Assembly (NCBI RefSeq): GCF_029664245.1
Contig: NZ_JANAIE010000003.1
Coordinates: forward strand, 186,001-250,000
From: Profundicola chukchiensis
Lineage (GTDB): Bacteria; Bacteroidota; Bacteroidia; Flavobacteriales; Weeksellaceae
DNA: 64,000 nucleotides
Reading direction: 5' to 3'
Of the stretch, positions 63,572-64,000 are shown in pieces. Position 1 is the first letter of the stretch. Each line of letters starts with the position of its first letter. The notes under the pieces are model-generated. The model did no database searches and was not told the origin of the DNA. It saw nothing but the letters and a program-made list of their open reading frames with translations. Both the position numbers and the translations under genes were made by a program.

Positions 63572-64000
63572 ACAGTTTTCCCCTCCACAACAAGTACCAT
63601 TTCGCCTTTTAGATTTCTTTCTTTTGTAATCTCCAAAAGTTCAGAAAGACTATAGCGTAAAGTTTCTTCAAATTTCTTGGTTAATTCCCTAGACAAAGAA
63701 GCCTTCCTATCGCCTCCAAAATACTCAACTAAATCCTTAAGTGTTTTTCCAATTTTATGTGGAGATTCATAGAAAACCATAGTTCTATCTTCCTCTGCCA
63801 ACTTTTTTAGTTGTGTTTGCCTACCTTTTTTAACCGGCAAGAAGCCAACAAAAAGAAACTCATGATTTGGTAAGGCTGATAAAATTAAAGCAGGTACAAA
63901 AGCCGTAGCTCCCGGCAAGACTTCTACATCTAATTTATTCTCAACACACGCACGAAGCAGTAAAAATCCTGGATCTGAAATTCCAGGTGTTCCAGCATCT
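63568..64000 (-). CDS. rsmI: 16S rRNA (cytidine-1402-2'-O)-methyltransferase RsmI (5' end outside window)
   Basis: The frame enters from the right edge and gives about 144 residues. Visible features are DAGTPGISDPGFLLLRAC, LPGATAFVPAL, FLFVGFLPVKKGRQTQL and MVFYESPHKIGKTL, all highly conserved in RsmI (YraL). It methylates C1402 of 16S rRNA in the P site. The apparent ATG-like start within the window at 63918 is an internal TTG; the true start lies beyond 64000. Confidence 0.95.
   Translation of the reverse strand, partial: DAGTPGISDPGFLLLRACVENKLDVEVLPGATAFVPALILSALPNHEFLFVGFLPVKKGRQTQLKKLAEEDRTMVFYESPHKIGKTLKDLVEYFGGDRKASLSRELTKKFEETLRYSLSELLEITKERNLKGEMVLVVEGKTV

Noticed and set aside
1-64000. 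CRISPR array, prophage, insertion sequence or integrase
   Set aside because: No regularly spaced repeats, transposase or integrase genes were seen anywhere in the window.

Overview
The window is AT-rich chromosomal DNA from a member of the Bacteroidota, almost certainly class Flavobacteriia (Flavobacteriaceae or a close relative). I cannot name the genus. The case rests on several observations: an LpxC-FabZ fusion, a CcoN-CcoO fusion, PorX with its PglZ domain, a T9SS type A sorting domain, several TAnnTTTG promoter elements of the Bacteroidota type, few recognisable Shine-Dalgarno sites, and a gene order (efp-lpxA-lpxC/fabZ-lpxD-HD hydrolase-porX ... tsaE-ald) that I know from flavobacteria.

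Layout. 1-7.6 kb: a partial ExbB/TolQ-type gene, tRNA-Ser(GGA), L-asparaginase I, a BON-LysM protein, an ECF-like sigma factor, an unusually long RluA-type pseudouridine synthase, a SulP transporter, a structured intergenic region and EF-P. 7.6-12.2 kb: a lipid A operon (lpxD, lpxC-fabZ, lpxA, running into efp) and an HD hydrolase. 12.2-13.8 kb: PorX, the type IX secretion regulator. 13.8-19.9 kb: a probable accessory block between the usual neighbours porX and tsaE. It holds a small lipoprotein, an 814-residue secreted protein that I read as a cholesterol-dependent-cytolysin-like (CDC-like) pore-forming protein, and a LytTR regulator with a TPR histidine kinase.

20-29 kb: tsaE, alanine dehydrogenase, class II HMG-CoA reductase (mevalonate pathway), an orphan UmuD-like protein, a Rieske-like lipoprotein with unusual ligands, greA, HIT, GNAT, an HTTM/gamma-carboxylase-like membrane protein, a small beta-barrel and sucD. 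29.1-35.4 kb: a cbb3 oxidase operon ccoS-ccoNO-ccoQ-ccoP-ccoG-ccoH-safE, on the minus strand, with a very stable hairpin between the structural and assembly genes. 35.6-43.7 kb: glnS, a CUB/Fn3 T9SS cargo protein bracketed by a ferredoxin-like gene and a truncated second copy of it, glgX, and an ABC ATPase.

43.8-52.7 kb: tRNA-Leu(TAG), a DUF3127 protein, a multi-barrel outer-membrane protein paired with an OmpA-family protein, aat, a lipoprotein, a TonB-dependent siderophore-type receptor with a palindrome at its promoter, and purN. 52.7-64 kb: an XRE/membrane protein split by a -1 frameshift, leuS, a lipoprotein, an esterase, an S9 prolyl oligopeptidase, sodA, a 3'-5' exonuclease with a YkgJ-type Cys-cluster protein, a remnant of an outer-membrane barrel gene, a Gmad2 lipoprotein, a VOC protein and partial rsmI.

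Taken together this is mostly core metabolism and cell envelope of an oxygen-respiring, microaerobically competent organism. The accessory signals most worth following are the CDC-like protein, the frameshifted XRE gene, the partial ferredoxin duplication and the structured region after efp.
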